64,000 nucleotides of DNA from Lachnospiraceae bacterium (GCA_029063085.1 JAIDOW010000026.1:79180-143179); one strand, 5' to 3'. Positions 16,438 through 24,814 are shown, counted from the stretch's first letter. Program-made: numbers and translations. Notes: generated by a model not told the origin, from the letters alone.

Positions 16438-17613
16438 TTATCCCTCCTCCATTCCCTGCATTACATTGCCATCCAGTTTTCTACAAACCAGCTTATATAA
16501 CAAAACAGAAGTTACAGCTATATACAAAAAACCTAAAATTCCATACGTTTTCGGTGTATAGGATGCACTGATATAAGTAAATGCCCGGCTTATCAAAGGA
16601 AACATAATAAAATGAAATACTAAAAGTGCTACAAAATAAGACATTCCTGATATCACTAGGCACTCCGCAAAATACATTACACGTGCTCTGTTTAAAGTCA
16701 TACCACAAAGTCGATAAATTATAAGTTGCTTTTTTCTTTGCAGCAATATATATTCATAAAGCATAGCCAATACCACACCTGACATTCCCATCATCAAGAC
16801 ACATAACAATGTTAATGTATAATAAAATCTTGTACTATCCCTATCAGGCATCTCAAATCCTGACAGTTCCACTTGGTCTCCAAAACAGGCAGATACTCCC
16901 TGTTCAATGCTTTTATAATCGTTTCGGTTCACGTAATCATCAAAACAAAATGATAGAGAAACTACTTCACTCTGACCGTGCAATGTTGTAACTGGCACAT
17001 ACGGAGAAGCAGAAAGACCATCGATATGTCCAATACATTGATATTCCTTTCCGTTTAACACAATTTTCCCATTTTCATTCCTCTTATACTGTTCTACCGC
17101 AGCCGCCTGCTCCGGTATCGGAAATTCCAAATCCTCTCTGAGGATAAGGCAAACAAGTTCCCCCTGTTCCACCTGCTCCTTTGTAAAATAATCTCCATCC
17201 AGCAACATATTATTTTCCTGCCACATTTTTTCAACCGGTGCAACCGTAACATTTTCTCCAATAACAGCAAAATCTGTGTATGTAGTCAGCAGTGAATTCA
17301 TTACCGGATCTTCTCTCCTTTCACCTGGCATCAGCACTCCCATAGAAAGATAACACCGTTCCAGCAAATCCGGCTCCATTTCCATCAGCATACTCATAAC
17401 CTCCTCCTTAGTCACAGACTCTGTCCCACTAAAAGCCAGTTCCACAGACTTGCTCCCGTATTGCTCCTCTAACTGCTTTTGCTCCAAATGATGGTAAAGT
17501 CCGAAGAAAAAATGAATGATAATGGTGGAGGAAATGATAGATAACAAGACAAGCAAAAATATGGCAGGCTCACGCCGGACAAAATTTTTTATATTAATAT
17601 AAATATATTTCAT
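16438..17613 (-). CDS. FtsX-like ABC transporter permease, first subunit
   Basis: A protein of 391 residues from the start at 17613 (MKYIYINIKNF), chosen because AGGA lies 11 bases before it. The frame upstream to 17667 runs into a strong hairpin and would start inside it. It has an N-terminal helix (AIFLLVLLSIISSTIIIHFF), an extracellular domain with MacB-like strands, and three C-terminal helices (LTLLCVLMMGMSGVVLAML; LVISGMSYFVALLVFHFIMF; ILGFLYIAVTSVLLYKL). It pairs with the second permease. The gene follows the small secreted protein, with a 15-bp hairpin between them that could set their relative expression. Confidence 0.83.
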   Translation of the reverse strand: MKYIYINIKNFVRREPAIFLLVLLSIISSTIIIHFFFGLYHHLEQKQLEEQYGSKSVELAFSGTESVTKEEVMSMLMEMEPDLLERCYLSMGVLMPGERREDPVMNSLLTTYTDFAVIGENVTVAPVEKMWQENNMLLDGDYFTKEQVEQGELVCLILREDLEFPIPEQAAAVEQYKRNENGKIVLNGKEYQCIGHIDGLSASPYVPVTTLHGQSEVVSLSFCFDDYVNRNDYKSIEQGVSACFGDQVELSGFEMPDRDSTRFYYTLTLLCVLMMGMSGVVLAMLYEYILLQRKKQLIIYRLCGMTLNRARVMYFAECLVISGMSYFVALLVFHFIMFPLISRAFTYISASYTPKTYGILGFLYIAVTSVLLYKLVCRKLDGNVMQGMEEG

Positions 17614-17636
17614 CTCAAACACCATCCTAATAGTAT

Positions 17637-17670
17637 AATATGGTAAGAGCCGGAAGGCTCTTACCATATT
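17637..17670 (-). repeat. Perfect 15-bp stem hairpin between secreted protein and ABC genes
   Basis: AATATGGTAAGAGCC (17637-17651) and GGCTCTTACCATATT (17656-17670) are exact complements around a 4-base loop. No T-run follows on the minus strand, so a full intrinsic terminator is unlikely. It fits an mRNA processing or 3'-end stabilising hairpin that gives more of the upstream gene product (the secreted protein) than of the transporter. Confidence 0.7.
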
Positions 17671-17682
17671 GATTAATCTGTT

Positions 17683-18054
17683 TTATTTTATCTGGGTATA
17701 ATATGTTTTAGCAACCCCAGAAGCCGGAGCTGAGGAATTATAAACCTGACCAACTCCTTTTGCACGGGATTTACTGATTGTTCCGGATGCTGATATCTTA
17801 TTCCCACTTGAAATCACACCACCAGTAGACTTTATTGTTTTTAAATCTGATCCATTACCACTATATTCTTGCAAAAAAACCATGCAGTATGTTGTAAATC
17901 CACTGGTATTCTTTAATGTCACTTTCCCTGTGGATCCACTAAGACTTCCTGTAATACTACCGGATGCAGCCGCAAATGCGGTCATCCCCATAGAGCACAC
18001 CAATAAGGCTGCACAAACAACAAATGTCTTCATTTTTCTTTTCATATTCTTCAT
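17683..18054 (-). CDS. Small secreted protein coupled to agrB
   Basis: A 123-residue exported protein of unknown function. The signal peptide is clear: basic MKNMKRKMK, hydrophobic TFVVCAALLVCSMGMTAF, and a signal peptidase I site after AFAA. The mature part is about 95 residues, rich in Gly, Ser and Thr (SGSITGSLSGSTGKVTLKNT), with a single Cys (TTYCMVFLQEY) and a basic middle (SKSRAKGVGQVY). The ATG overlaps the agrB stop as ATGA (18051-18054), so it is translationally coupled to the peptide-processing gene. A homologue is not recognised. Position before an FtsX-type transporter suggests a secreted effector, bacteriocin-like product or signal-associated factor; this is inference. The mature protein is larger than an AgrB substrate. 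Confidence 0.75.
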   Translation of the reverse strand: MKNMKRKMKTFVVCAALLVCSMGMTAFAAASGSITGSLSGSTGKVTLKNTSGFTTYCMVFLQEYSGNGSDLKTIKSTGGVISSGNKISASGTISKSRAKGVGQVYNSSAPASGVAKTYYTQIK

Positions 18055-18623
18055 AACGCTTTCCTCCTAAATTTTCTTCCCTGCAACAATTTTACAAGGA
18101 GCAGACTGATTGTAACAGTTACATAATACTTAGAATCTATCACATACAGAACGATAAGAAGTATAAGGTTACACAACAATATTATATTTAATTTTTTCTT
18201 ATGCCTGTGTTGTTTTTCTATAGAAACCATCTCCTGCTGCCTCTCCACCGGACCTGTCAGAAAGATGCCGATTATGGACAATATCCCAAGAACCAGTATT
18301 ATTTCCGGCACATCAAACAAAAGCAGAAACCTCTTTCCCAAAACAGACAATAGAAAAATACCATTTGATATCAGAAAACACCTTCCAGCTGTCCTCGCAT
18401 GATATCCCCCTGCCGTAATACGCAGGGAACAGAATACTGCTGCAAAAAACAGATAGTGTATCAATTCATCCAGCAGCAGACTGATTATCAGCATTGACAG
18501 CAGTATGCTTCCATTTAGCAGTATAACTTCTATCCCATATGTATACAATTCTCTCTTTTCAATATCCAGCACTCTATTCTTTATCAGATAAAATGCGATA
18601 CTGTCAGAAATCTTTTCCAGCAA
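18051..18623 (-). CDS. agrB: AgrB-like membrane peptidase (accessory gene regulator B)
   Basis: A 190-residue polytopic membrane cysteine protease that trims AgrD-type pro-peptides and forms the thiolactone. The active-site region reads ITAGGYHARTAGRCFLIS, giving the conserved His and Cys seven residues apart as in the AgrB family. Hydrophobic segments surround it (ILLNGSILLSMLIISLLL; FLISNGIFLLSVLG; IILVLGILSIIGIFLTG; LNIILLCNLILLIVLYVI). The start is TTG at 18621-18623 after GAGGAAA, inside the last codons of the agrD-like gene, with a 20-base overlap. The stop overlaps the start of the secreted protein. The order kinase, agrD, agrB differs from the classical agrBDCA order but the parts match. 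Confidence 0.9.
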   Translation of the reverse strand: MLEKISDSIAFYLIKNRVLDIEKRELYTYGIEVILLNGSILLSMLIISLLLDELIHYLFFAAVFCSLRITAGGYHARTAGRCFLISNGIFLLSVLGKRFLLLFDVPEIILVLGILSIIGIFLTGPVERQQEMVSIEKQHRHKKKLNIILLCNLILLIVLYVIDSKYYVTVTISLLLVKLLQGRKFRRKAL

Positions 18624-18762
18624 TCTGTTTTTCCTCTTTTTCTTCCTTCAGACACGCTGGCAGATCCGGTTCATATGCACAAACCAATGATGCCGAATCT
18701 GCACAGGAAACTGCTGCCCTTTCAAGCATATGCTGAAGCAAATTTTTTCTTTTTTCCTCCAT
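18604..18762 (-). CDS. agrD: AgrD-like cyclic autoinducer pro-peptide, 52 aa
   Basis: A short gene between the kinase and agrB-like genes, start ATG 18760-18762 behind GAAAGGGG, stop TGA 18604-18606. The 52-residue product has an amphipathic N-terminal helix (EEKRKNLLQHMLERAA), a core with ADSASLVCAY, then the charged tail EPDLPACLKEEKEEK. The x-E-P-x-x-P-x-x-L block directly after the signal core is the hallmark of AgrD precursors. Cys20 and Cys28 both precede it. Cys28 stands only two residues before EP, whereas classical AgrD has a five-residue ring reaching the cleavage site, so the mature peptide cannot be predicted safely. Expression is likely from the direct-repeat region at 18829-18873 as well as by read-through. 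Confidence 0.8.
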   Translation of the reverse strand: MEEKRKNLLQHMLERAAVSCADSASLVCAYEPDLPACLKEEKEEKQIAGKDF

Positions 18763-18828
18763 CTGTTTTTCCCCTTTCTATATTGTTGTTCCTTACAAAA
18801 GGGAGAATAACACAAATAAATAAAAAAA

Positions 18829-18873
18829 TGTAAAATCATGCGTGTTTTGTCATTTTTCGTGTGTGTTTTGTCA
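18829..18873 (-). promoter_or_regulatory. Direct-repeat operator and -35-like element before agrD
   Basis: Read on the minus strand, the 11-mer TGACAAAACAC occurs twice (18863-18873 and 18842-18852), exactly 21 bp apart. A TTTACA -35-like box follows at 18829-18834, with a poor -10. A pair of repeats at two helical turns just upstream of the promoter is the layout bound by LytTR response regulators such as AgrA. The sequence does not match the staphylococcal AgrA box, so the assignment rests on geometry. Confidence 0.5.
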
Positions 18874-18881
18874 AAATGGGC

Positions 18882-20183
18882 TTAAAAAAGCGGAATCTGA
18901 ACCCTTGCCTCCACTATATCACTCAGCTGTTCAATGTGGAAAATCCCTTGATATTCCGCTACCTTTTCTCTGACACTTTTTAACCCGATTCCATGCATTC
19001 CGCTTTTTTCCTTTCTGGATTTTGAAAAATCAATGGGACCGTTTCCTGTACTATTTGATATATTGATACATAGTAGCTTTTGATTCTGATAAATCTCTAC
19101 TTCCACAAATGGTTTTTCCGTAGAATTTTCAGCTCCCTCAATTGCATTGTCAATTAAATTTCCCAACAGCCTTCCCAGATGAATTTCTGTAATGGACAAT
19201 GGATGTTCTATTTTTCCCTGCACTGAAAAATGAATCCTTCGCTGTTCCGCCTCTAACAACTTCACACTCAGTATACTATTTACCATATCATTTCCAACAT
19301 CTATAAAATGCTGACTACTCTGTATCTGCTCCATTTCCTGATTCAGATACTCCCTGACCGCAGCAGTATCCTTTTCCTTCAACATGGAATCCAGACAGAT
19401 AATTGTATTTTTATAATCGTGAATACTCTTCTCCCAGCGCATATATGCATTTTTTGTCTCAGACAGTGACTGCCTTAATATTTTATTGTGTAACTGAATC
19501 AGCTCCAGTTCCTTTTGCTTCTCTACCCTTTCTGTTACTGAAAACATCGTATACACTAGAAATAATACCAGTCCCACTGCAAAAACAAAATATGCCATTG
19601 TAACCATCTCCTCATACTGCCCAGTCAGATGATTCATCACAAACAGCATAGTCATAAAAATAACCAGAATACCCGTCACTATAATAATACGTATCAATTT
19701 ATCATTTATCCTGATTTCCTTATCAGACTGATACATCCTGTAACAAAGTATCACTATGAAAACCTCCACAATCTTAATAACAACCAGTGCATATACCCGC
19801 TCTGCACTCCAGTTAAAAAATAATTCCAATTCTTTTCCTGAAAGATATCGCAGAATAAAAATAATCATCACCTCTACTGGTGAAAAAACTGCTGTGTACA
19901 ATATAGTCCACAACACTGTTTTTGTAACAGATCTGCGATATATGATATACGCAATAATCATATATGCCATCAACAAAACTACTGTTTTCCACACAGATAT
20001 AATCCCTGCATGATCTAATATGTAACAGACTGTTCCCATCCCTATGGACCATCCAATAATTATTTTTCTTTTAAAAATAATTTCTGATTTTGCTAAAAAA
20101 ATACCTACAAACAACAGTAGAAGATTCGCCTCTACTACATTAGTCATCCATTCCATCATTTTATATATATCCTGCTCTATCAT
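18882..20183 (-). CDS. agrC: AgrC-like sensor histidine kinase (GHKL ATPase)
   Basis: A 433-residue membrane kinase, the likely receptor for the cyclic peptide. The first 210 residues hold about six hydrophobic helices (LLLLFVGIFLAKSEIIF ... FVFAVGLVLFLVYTMFS). A cytosolic coiled coil and a phospho-acceptor helix with His in RWEKSIHDYKNTIICL follow. The C-terminal HATPase_c_5 domain has the N-box LGRLLGNLIDNAIEGAEN and a G-box around GMHGIGLKSVREKV. The start at 20183 is chosen because its ATG overlaps the regulator stop (ATGA, 20180-20183) and GGAG lies seven bases before. Family and order agree with AgrC/HPK10 kinases paired with LytTR regulators. Confidence 0.93.
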   Translation of the reverse strand: MIEQDIYKMMEWMTNVVEANLLLLFVGIFLAKSEIIFKRKIIIGWSIGMGTVCYILDHAGIISVWKTVVLLMAYMIIAYIIYRRSVTKTVLWTILYTAVFSPVEVMIIFILRYLSGKELELFFNWSAERVYALVVIKIVEVFIVILCYRMYQSDKEIRINDKLIRIIIVTGILVIFMTMLFVMNHLTGQYEEMVTMAYFVFAVGLVLFLVYTMFSVTERVEKQKELELIQLHNKILRQSLSETKNAYMRWEKSIHDYKNTIICLDSMLKEKDTAAVREYLNQEMEQIQSSQHFIDVGNDMVNSILSVKLLEAEQRRIHFSVQGKIEHPLSITEIHLGRLLGNLIDNAIEGAENSTEKPFVEVEIYQNQKLLCINISNSTGNGPIDFSKSRKEKSGMHGIGLKSVREKVAEYQGIFHIEQLSDIVEARVQIPLF

Positions 20184-20896
20184 AATTTGCTCCAATACTC
20201 ATAAACTGCCTTTTTTACCTCTTCTGCCCTTGTTCTGGCAATCGGAAGCTTGTCTCCATTTTTCAATGTAACGTCTAACCTGGTATGCGATTTTACATAA
20301 GCTGTATTCACCATAAGTCCACTATGCAACAATACAAAGCTTTCACCCTCCAGCCTGCTGCCCAGTTCTTTTATTGTCATTTTCATTGCGATTGTCCTTC
20401 CATCTGCCAGATGAAAATGTAATTTTCTTTTCCACAGCTCTGCATAAATCAAGTCGGATATCTCTATCATTTCCTCTCCATCCTCACCTGCAATCCTGAT
20501 ATATTTTTTCTGTTTTGATCGTATGACAGAAAATGCCGCCCTAAGTGCTAAAAACAATTCTATATCCTTTGTATCCTTTCGTATAAACCGAAAGGGCTGT
20601 ACTTCAAAAGACTGAAAAACATATTCAGGATGGGAAGAAAGAAAAATCAAAATAATATCCTTCCTTTTTTTCCTGACTTCTCTTGCCACTTCCAGTCCAT
20701 TCATATCCGGCATATCAATATCTAATATTAAAATATTCTCCCATCCCTCTGAAGCATAATCCAGATATACCCTTCCAGATTCAAAAAAACGCATGGTAAT
20801 CCTCTCCCTACACCTTTTCGCTGCTTTTTCCAAATCCTTTTGTATACTTTTTCTGGAATGCTCTTCATCATCACAAACAGCTATATGGCAATCCAT
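20180..20896 (-). CDS. agrA: AgrA-like LytTR response regulator
   Basis: A 238-residue response regulator. The receiver domain occupies residues 1-125 with acidic pocket residues in HIAVCDDEEHS, phospho-acceptor Asp in ILILDIDMPDMNGLEVAREV, and a conserved Lys in FIRKDTKD. The C-terminal LytTR DNA-binding domain reads SDLIYAELWKRKLHFHLADG, TIKELGSRLEGESFVLLHSG and VTLKNGDKLPIARTRAEEV. The start at 20896 (MDCHIAV) is favoured since AAAGG lies nine bases before; the two upstream ATGs overlap that site. It is first in the leftward operon, preceded by a promoter with 21-bp-spaced repeats, so autoregulation is likely. Confidence 0.94.
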   Translation of the reverse strand: MDCHIAVCDDEEHSRKSIQKDLEKAAKRCRERITMRFFESGRVYLDYASEGWENILILDIDMPDMNGLEVAREVRKKRKDIILIFLSSHPEYVFQSFEVQPFRFIRKDTKDIELFLALRAAFSVIRSKQKKYIRIAGEDGEEMIEISDLIYAELWKRKLHFHLADGRTIAMKMTIKELGSRLEGESFVLLHSGLMVNTAYVKSHTRLDVTLKNGDKLPIARTRAEEVKKAVYEYWSKL

Positions 20897-20977
20897 TTCC
20901 ATCATCCTTTCCGTATTTAATTCTTTTTAGCCATATATATTGCATTTCATACCTACAATCTAACTATCTCTTATCTC

Positions 20978-21035
20978 TATATAGACTTTAACCTATTCTG
21001 AACAACTCCGACCAGTTTTCTATTACTACCAACCA
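20978..21035 (-). promoter_or_regulatory. Promoter and candidate LytTR box of the agr-like operon
   Basis: On the minus strand TTGTTC (21000-21005) and TATATA (20978-20983) are 16 bp apart. Directly upstream of the -35 are TGGTCGG (21008-21014) and TGGTTGG (21029-21035), 21 bp from start to start and differing at one base. This is the position and spacing of LytTR activator sites. The repeat is short, so chance cannot be excluded. Confidence 0.45.
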
Positions 21036-21296
21036 CATTTCAATATATTGTATATTTACATTTAACACCATATGTAGAGTTTTCTCCTGTATGTATCGTT
21101 CTCAGACACCTCCTTTCTGGTTGAAGTCCCCTCTTACAGAATAGGGTTATTAAATCAATTTTGAATAGTTTATATAGTATCACTATTTTACTTTTCACAG
21201 TTCTTAATCTTTAGAATTTAATTGTAAGAATTATATCATTTAACACTAATATTATCAATATCTATAATTAAGATATCAAAATCCCCCCGCTTTTTC

Positions 21297-21325
21297 TTGT
21301 GTTTTATCGGCATTTATAATATAAT
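21297..21325 (+). promoter_or_regulatory. Promoter of the cellobiose phosphorylase gene
   Basis: TTGTGT at 21297-21302 and TATAAT at 21320-21325 with a 17-bp spacer. The transcript would start near 21332, leaving a leader of about 190 bases before the gene. Confidence 0.6.
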
Positions 21326-21331
21326 GTATCC

Positions 21332-21522
21332 ATACGGCTTTTTTCTAATGCAGGGAACCAGATTCAGCATATTAATTGGGGAGGTTCCGGCTTAGAAACG
21401 GGACAAGACCGCACGTAACGAAGCCTGTTTAGGAAGGAATTTCTCATATGATATTACATATCCTTCTTTTGGTTTCCGGTCTTTGCGAAACATATTAGCC
21501 CATCAAATGAAAGAGAGGTATT
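21332..21522 (+). promoter_or_regulatory. Structured leader with terminator-like hairpin before cellobiose phosphorylase
   Basis: Complementary blocks within the leader: GGAACC (21354-21359) with GGTTCC (21383-21388), GGCTT (21389-21393) with AAGCC (21421-21425), CAGG (21351-21354) with CCTG (21424-21427). A late hairpin, AGGAAGGA (21431-21438) with TCCTTCTT (21461-21468), runs into TTTT. The last hairpin before the gene is terminator-like, so an attenuator or riboswitch is possible. None of the common riboswitch consensus sequences is recognised. The rest of 20906-21296 is AT-rich and holds only the agr promoter. Confidence 0.45.
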
Positions 21523-23982
21523 ATGCACATGAAATTTGGTTACTTTGATGATGCCAACAAAGAATACGTCATCACATCTCCTAAGACTCCTTATCCATGG
21601 ATTAACTACTTAGGAACTCAGGATTTCTTTTCATTGATTTCCAATACTGCAGGAGGTTACAGTTTTTACAAGGACGCACGTCTTAGAAGAATTACCCGCT
21701 ACCGTTACAACAATGTTCCGGTTGATATGGGTGGGCGTTACTTTTATATTAACGAAGCTGGAACTGTCTGGAATCCTGGCTGGTCACCGGTTAAGACTGA
21801 ATTAGATTCCTATGAGTGCCGCCATGGTATGGGATATACCCAGATTACCGGTAAAAAGAATGACTTAGAGGCAAAAGTTACTTTTTTTGTCCCTCAGGAT
21901 TTTAAAGGCGAGGTTCAGAAGGTTACATTAACTAATACAGGTTCTGCCAAGAAAGAATTTACGTTCTTTTCTTTCCTGGAATGGTGTCTGTGGAATGCAG
22001 AAGATGATTCTACAAACTTCCAGAGAAACTTTAATACAGGCGAAGTAGAAGTGGAAGGTTCTACCCTGTTCCATAAGACAGAATACAAAGAACGTCGTGA
22101 TCATTTTGCATTCTATACTGTAAATGCAGATATCGACGGATATGATTGTGATAGAGAAACTTTCATGGGGCTTTATAACGGATTTGGCAATCCTCAGGCT
22201 GTTATGGCTGGCAAATCCAATAATTCCAAAGCTGACGGCTGGTCACCAATTGCTTCCCACAGCATCAATGTTTCATTAGACGCCGGAGAAAGTAAAGATT
22301 ATGTATTTATCCTAGGTTATGTGGAAAATGGAGATGATAAGTGGAATGCAGACGGTTCCATGAAGAAGGATACCGCTTATGCTATGATCGAGCAGTTCAA
22401 CTCTGCTGAAAAAGCGGACAAAGCATTGGCTGATCTGAAAGCCAGCTGGGAAGAACTTCTTTCCAAATATACGGTTAAAACACCTGACGAGAAGGTTGAC
22501 AGAATGGTTAACATCTGGAACCAGTATCAGTGTATGGTAACCTTCAATATGTCACGTTCCGCTTCCTATTTCGAGAGCGGTATTGGACGTGGAATGGGCT
22601 TCCGTGATTCCAATCAGGATTTACTTGGTTTCGTTCACCAGATTCCTGACAGAGCAAGAGAAAGAATCTTAGACCTTGCTGCAACTCAGTTTGAAGACGG
22701 AGGCTGCTTCCATCAGTATCAGCCGCTTACAAAGAAGGGCAACGATGCTGTCGGTGGCGATTTTTCTGACGATCCGTTGTGGATGATTCTTTCTACCGCA
22801 GCTTACATTAAGGAAACAGGTGATTATTCTATCTTAGACGAGAATGTTCCTTATAGAAATGATGAGTCACTGGCTCAGCCTATGATGCATCATTTACAGC
22901 AGTCTTTCTACCGTGTTGTTAACAATGTAGGACCTCACGGTTTACCGCTTTCTATGAGAGCTGACTGGAATGACTGTCTGAATCTGTCATGCTTCTCAAG
23001 TACTCCTGGTGAAAGCTTCCAGACATGGACTTCTCCTAAGTATGGCGATGACAAATATTCAAAGGTTGCTGAATCACTATTTGTAGCTACCTTATTCTGC
23101 TATGCAGGTCCTGAATATGTTGCTCTCTGTAAAAAGAAGGGAATGGATGACAAGGCTGCTGCTGCACAGGCAGAAATTGACAAAATGAAAGAAAATATTA
23201 TTGAGCATGGATTTGACGGCGAATGGTTCTTACGTGCTTATGATGACTTTGGTAAAAAAGTCGGCTCCAATGAATGTGAAGAAGGCAAGATATTCATTGA
23301 ACCTCAAGGCTTTGCTGTTATGGCTGAGATTGGCAAGGACAAAGGCTATGATATCAAGACACTGAACAGCATTGATAAATGGTTAAACTGTGAGCATGGT
23401 CTGGTATTAAACCAGCCTGCATTTACCAAATACTTTATTGAATACGGTGAGATTTCCACTTATCCGGCAGGCTACAAGGAGAACGCAGGTATCTTCTGTC
23501 ACAACAATGCATGGATTATCTGTGCAGAAGCTTATGCAGGTCGTGGAGATAAGGCATTTGAATATTATTCAAAGATTGCTCCTGCATTCCGTGAAGAAAA
23601 ATATTCAGACCTTCACAGAACAGAGCCTTATGTATATGCACAGATGATTGCCGGTAAAGATGCAGGTCGTCACGGCGAGGCTAAGAACTCTTGGCTGACC
23701 GGTACTGCTGCATGGAACTTTGTAGCGATTTCACAGTATATTTTAGGTATTATCCCTGACTATGACGGATTGAAAGTAGATCCTTCCATTCCTGCTGCAT
23801 GGGATGGCTTCAAGGCTTCCAGAACCTTCCGTGGTGATGTGTTTGATATTACAATCACAAATCCTGACCATGTATGCAAGGGTATCAAGAGTGTAACTGT
23901 TGACGGTAATGCAATCGACGGTAATGTCCTTCCTGTATTTGGAGATGGAAAGACTCATACTGTAGAAGTTGTAATGGGTTAA
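21523..23982 (+). CDS. Cellobiose phosphorylase (GH94)
   Basis: Cytosolic enzyme that phosphorolyses cellobiose to alpha-glucose 1-phosphate and glucose. The 819 residues match the usual length. The N-terminus ([20 protein letters not shown], then [20 protein letters not shown]) and the first-domain motif [20 protein letters not shown] are diagnostic for GH94 cellobiose phosphorylases. The (alpha/alpha)6 catalytic domain shows [18 protein letters not shown], and [13 protein letters not shown] near residue 485 with the general-acid Asp. The C-terminal jelly roll has [19 protein letters not shown]. No signal peptide is present, so cellobiose must be imported. Ribosome binding site AGAGAGG lies at 21511-21517. 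It is monocistronic, with a structured leader and its own terminator. Cellodextrin or closely related beta-glucoside phosphorylase is the alternative. Confidence 0.95.
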   Translation: MHMKFGYFDDANKEYVITSPKTPYPWINYLGTQDFFSLISNTAGGYSFYKDARLRRITRYRYNNVPVDMGGRYFYINEAGTVWNPGWSPVKTELDSYECRHGMGYTQITGKKNDLEAKVTFFVPQDFKGEVQKVTLTNTGSAKKEFTFFSFLEWCLWNAEDDSTNFQRNFNTGEVEVEGSTLFHKTEYKERRDHFAFYTVNADIDGYDCDRETFMGLYNGFGNPQAVMAGKSNNSKADGWSPIASHSINVSLDAGESKDYVFILGYVENGDDKWNADGSMKKDTAYAMIEQFNSAEKADKALADLKASWEELLSKYTVKTPDEKVDRMVNIWNQYQCMVTFNMSRSASYFESGIGRGMGFRDSNQDLLGFVHQIPDRARERILDLAATQFEDGGCFHQYQPLTKKGNDAVGGDFSDDPLWMILSTAAYIKETGDYSILDENVPYRNDESLAQPMMHHLQQSFYRVVNNVGPHGLPLSMRADWNDCLNLSCFSSTPGESFQTWTSPKYGDDKYSKVAESLFVATLFCYAGPEYVALCKKKGMDDKAAAAQAEIDKMKENIIEHGFDGEWFLRAYDDFGKKVGSNECEEGKIFIEPQGFAVMAEIGKDKGYDIKTLNSIDKWLNCEHGLVLNQPAFTKYFIEYGEISTYPAGYKENAGIFCHNNAWIICAEAYAGRGDKAFEYYSKIAPAFREEKYSDLHRTEPYVYAQMIAGKDAGRHGEAKNSWLTGTAAWNFVAISQYILGIIPDYDGLKVDPSIPAAWDGFKASRTFRGDVFDITITNPDHVCKGIKSVTVDGNAIDGNVLPVFGDGKTHTVEVVMG

Positions 23983-23998
23983 TTAAAAAAACCTTGGG

Positions 23999-24040
23999 GG
24001 CTGCCGCACGAAAATATATCTTTAATGCGGCAGCCTTTTT
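23999..24040 (+). terminator. Terminator of cellobiose phosphorylase, GGCTGCCGCA family copy 2
   Basis: GGCTGCCGCA (23999-24008) is the exact complement of TGCGGCAGCC (24026-24035), followed by TTTTT. Arms are shared with the hairpins at 7959-8019 and 37150-37231. Confidence 0.9.
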
Positions 24041-24154
24041 ATGTAAGTACTCATGGAAGTCAATAACTTCGCTGCAAGCAACGGGCATCAAGCTTGCAAA
24101 GCAATTGATTCCGTTTGCCAAAATAAAGTTAATTATAAGAGAGGAGAAAATATT

Positions 24155-24814
24155 ATGAAAAGTATGAAAAAATTATCAGTATTATTTTTATTATCCTGTA
24201 TGATCACATGTTTTGCCACCGGCTGTACTGCCAGCTTTGATGCCAGCGGTTATGTAAAAGCCTGTCTGGATTCCAACACCCACGGAGAATTTGACAAATA
24301 TGCAGAGATAACCTCTTCCTCTGTGGAAGAAGTAGAAGCAATCTATAATCAAGGAATTGATTCGGAAATTGCTTATTTAGATGCTTACAATATCAGTGCT
24401 GAGAGAAAAGAGGAGTTCCGTACCTTGTTTGTGGATATCTACAAAAACTTCAAATATGAAGTTGGTGAGGCGACCAAAAATGATGATGGTTCTTACTCTG
24501 TACCGGTAACTACTTACAAATTGCAGATTTTCAAAGATATGATGGCAGAGGGAGAGAAGCACCTTACCGATTATGCCCAGGCAGAGGTTGATGCCGGAAG
24601 AGCCCCCACTCAGGAACAGCTTGAAGAAGAAGCCCTGAATTATATGTATGATGCCGTGAAGACCAATCTTTCTGCTCTGGAATATGGAGAACCCGCAACG
24701 GTTACCGTCACTGTATCTCCTTCCAAACAGGGTTCGCAAACCGTATATACAGTGAGTCAGACAGAATTACAGTCATTATTAGAATCATTCATTGACATTG
24801 AAAATGCTCAGTAG
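24155..24814 (+). CDS. Putative lipoprotein, 219 aa
   Basis: Surface lipoprotein of unknown function. The start at 24155 follows GAGAGGAG; the longer frame from 24053 lacks a signal. The signal sequence is KKLSVLFLLSCMITCFATGC with a lipobox-like ATGC that would leave Cys near residue 24 as the lipidated N-terminus. The mature part is acidic and helical (SSSVEEVEAIYNQGIDSEI; EQLEEEALNYMYDAVKTNLS) and ends in a beta-rich region (ATVTVTVSPSKQGSQTVYTV). It resembles the many Lachnospiraceae lipoproteins with repeated helical DUF5105-like parts, but I cannot assign a family. No obvious operon partner. Confidence 0.8.
   Translation: MKSMKKLSVLFLLSCMITCFATGCTASFDASGYVKACLDSNTHGEFDKYAEITSSSVEEVEAIYNQGIDSEIAYLDAYNISAERKEEFRTLFVDIYKNFKYEVGEATKNDDGSYSVPVTTYKLQIFKDMMAEGEKHLTDYAQAEVDAGRAPTQEQLEEEALNYMYDAVKTNLSALEYGEPATVTVTVSPSKQGSQTVYTVSQTELQSLLESFIDIENAQ

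Noticed and set aside
18648..18839. 63-codon minus-strand ORF between kinase and agrB
   Set aside because: It is another frame of the region that encodes the AgrD-like peptide, which has the ribosome binding site and the EPxxP motif.
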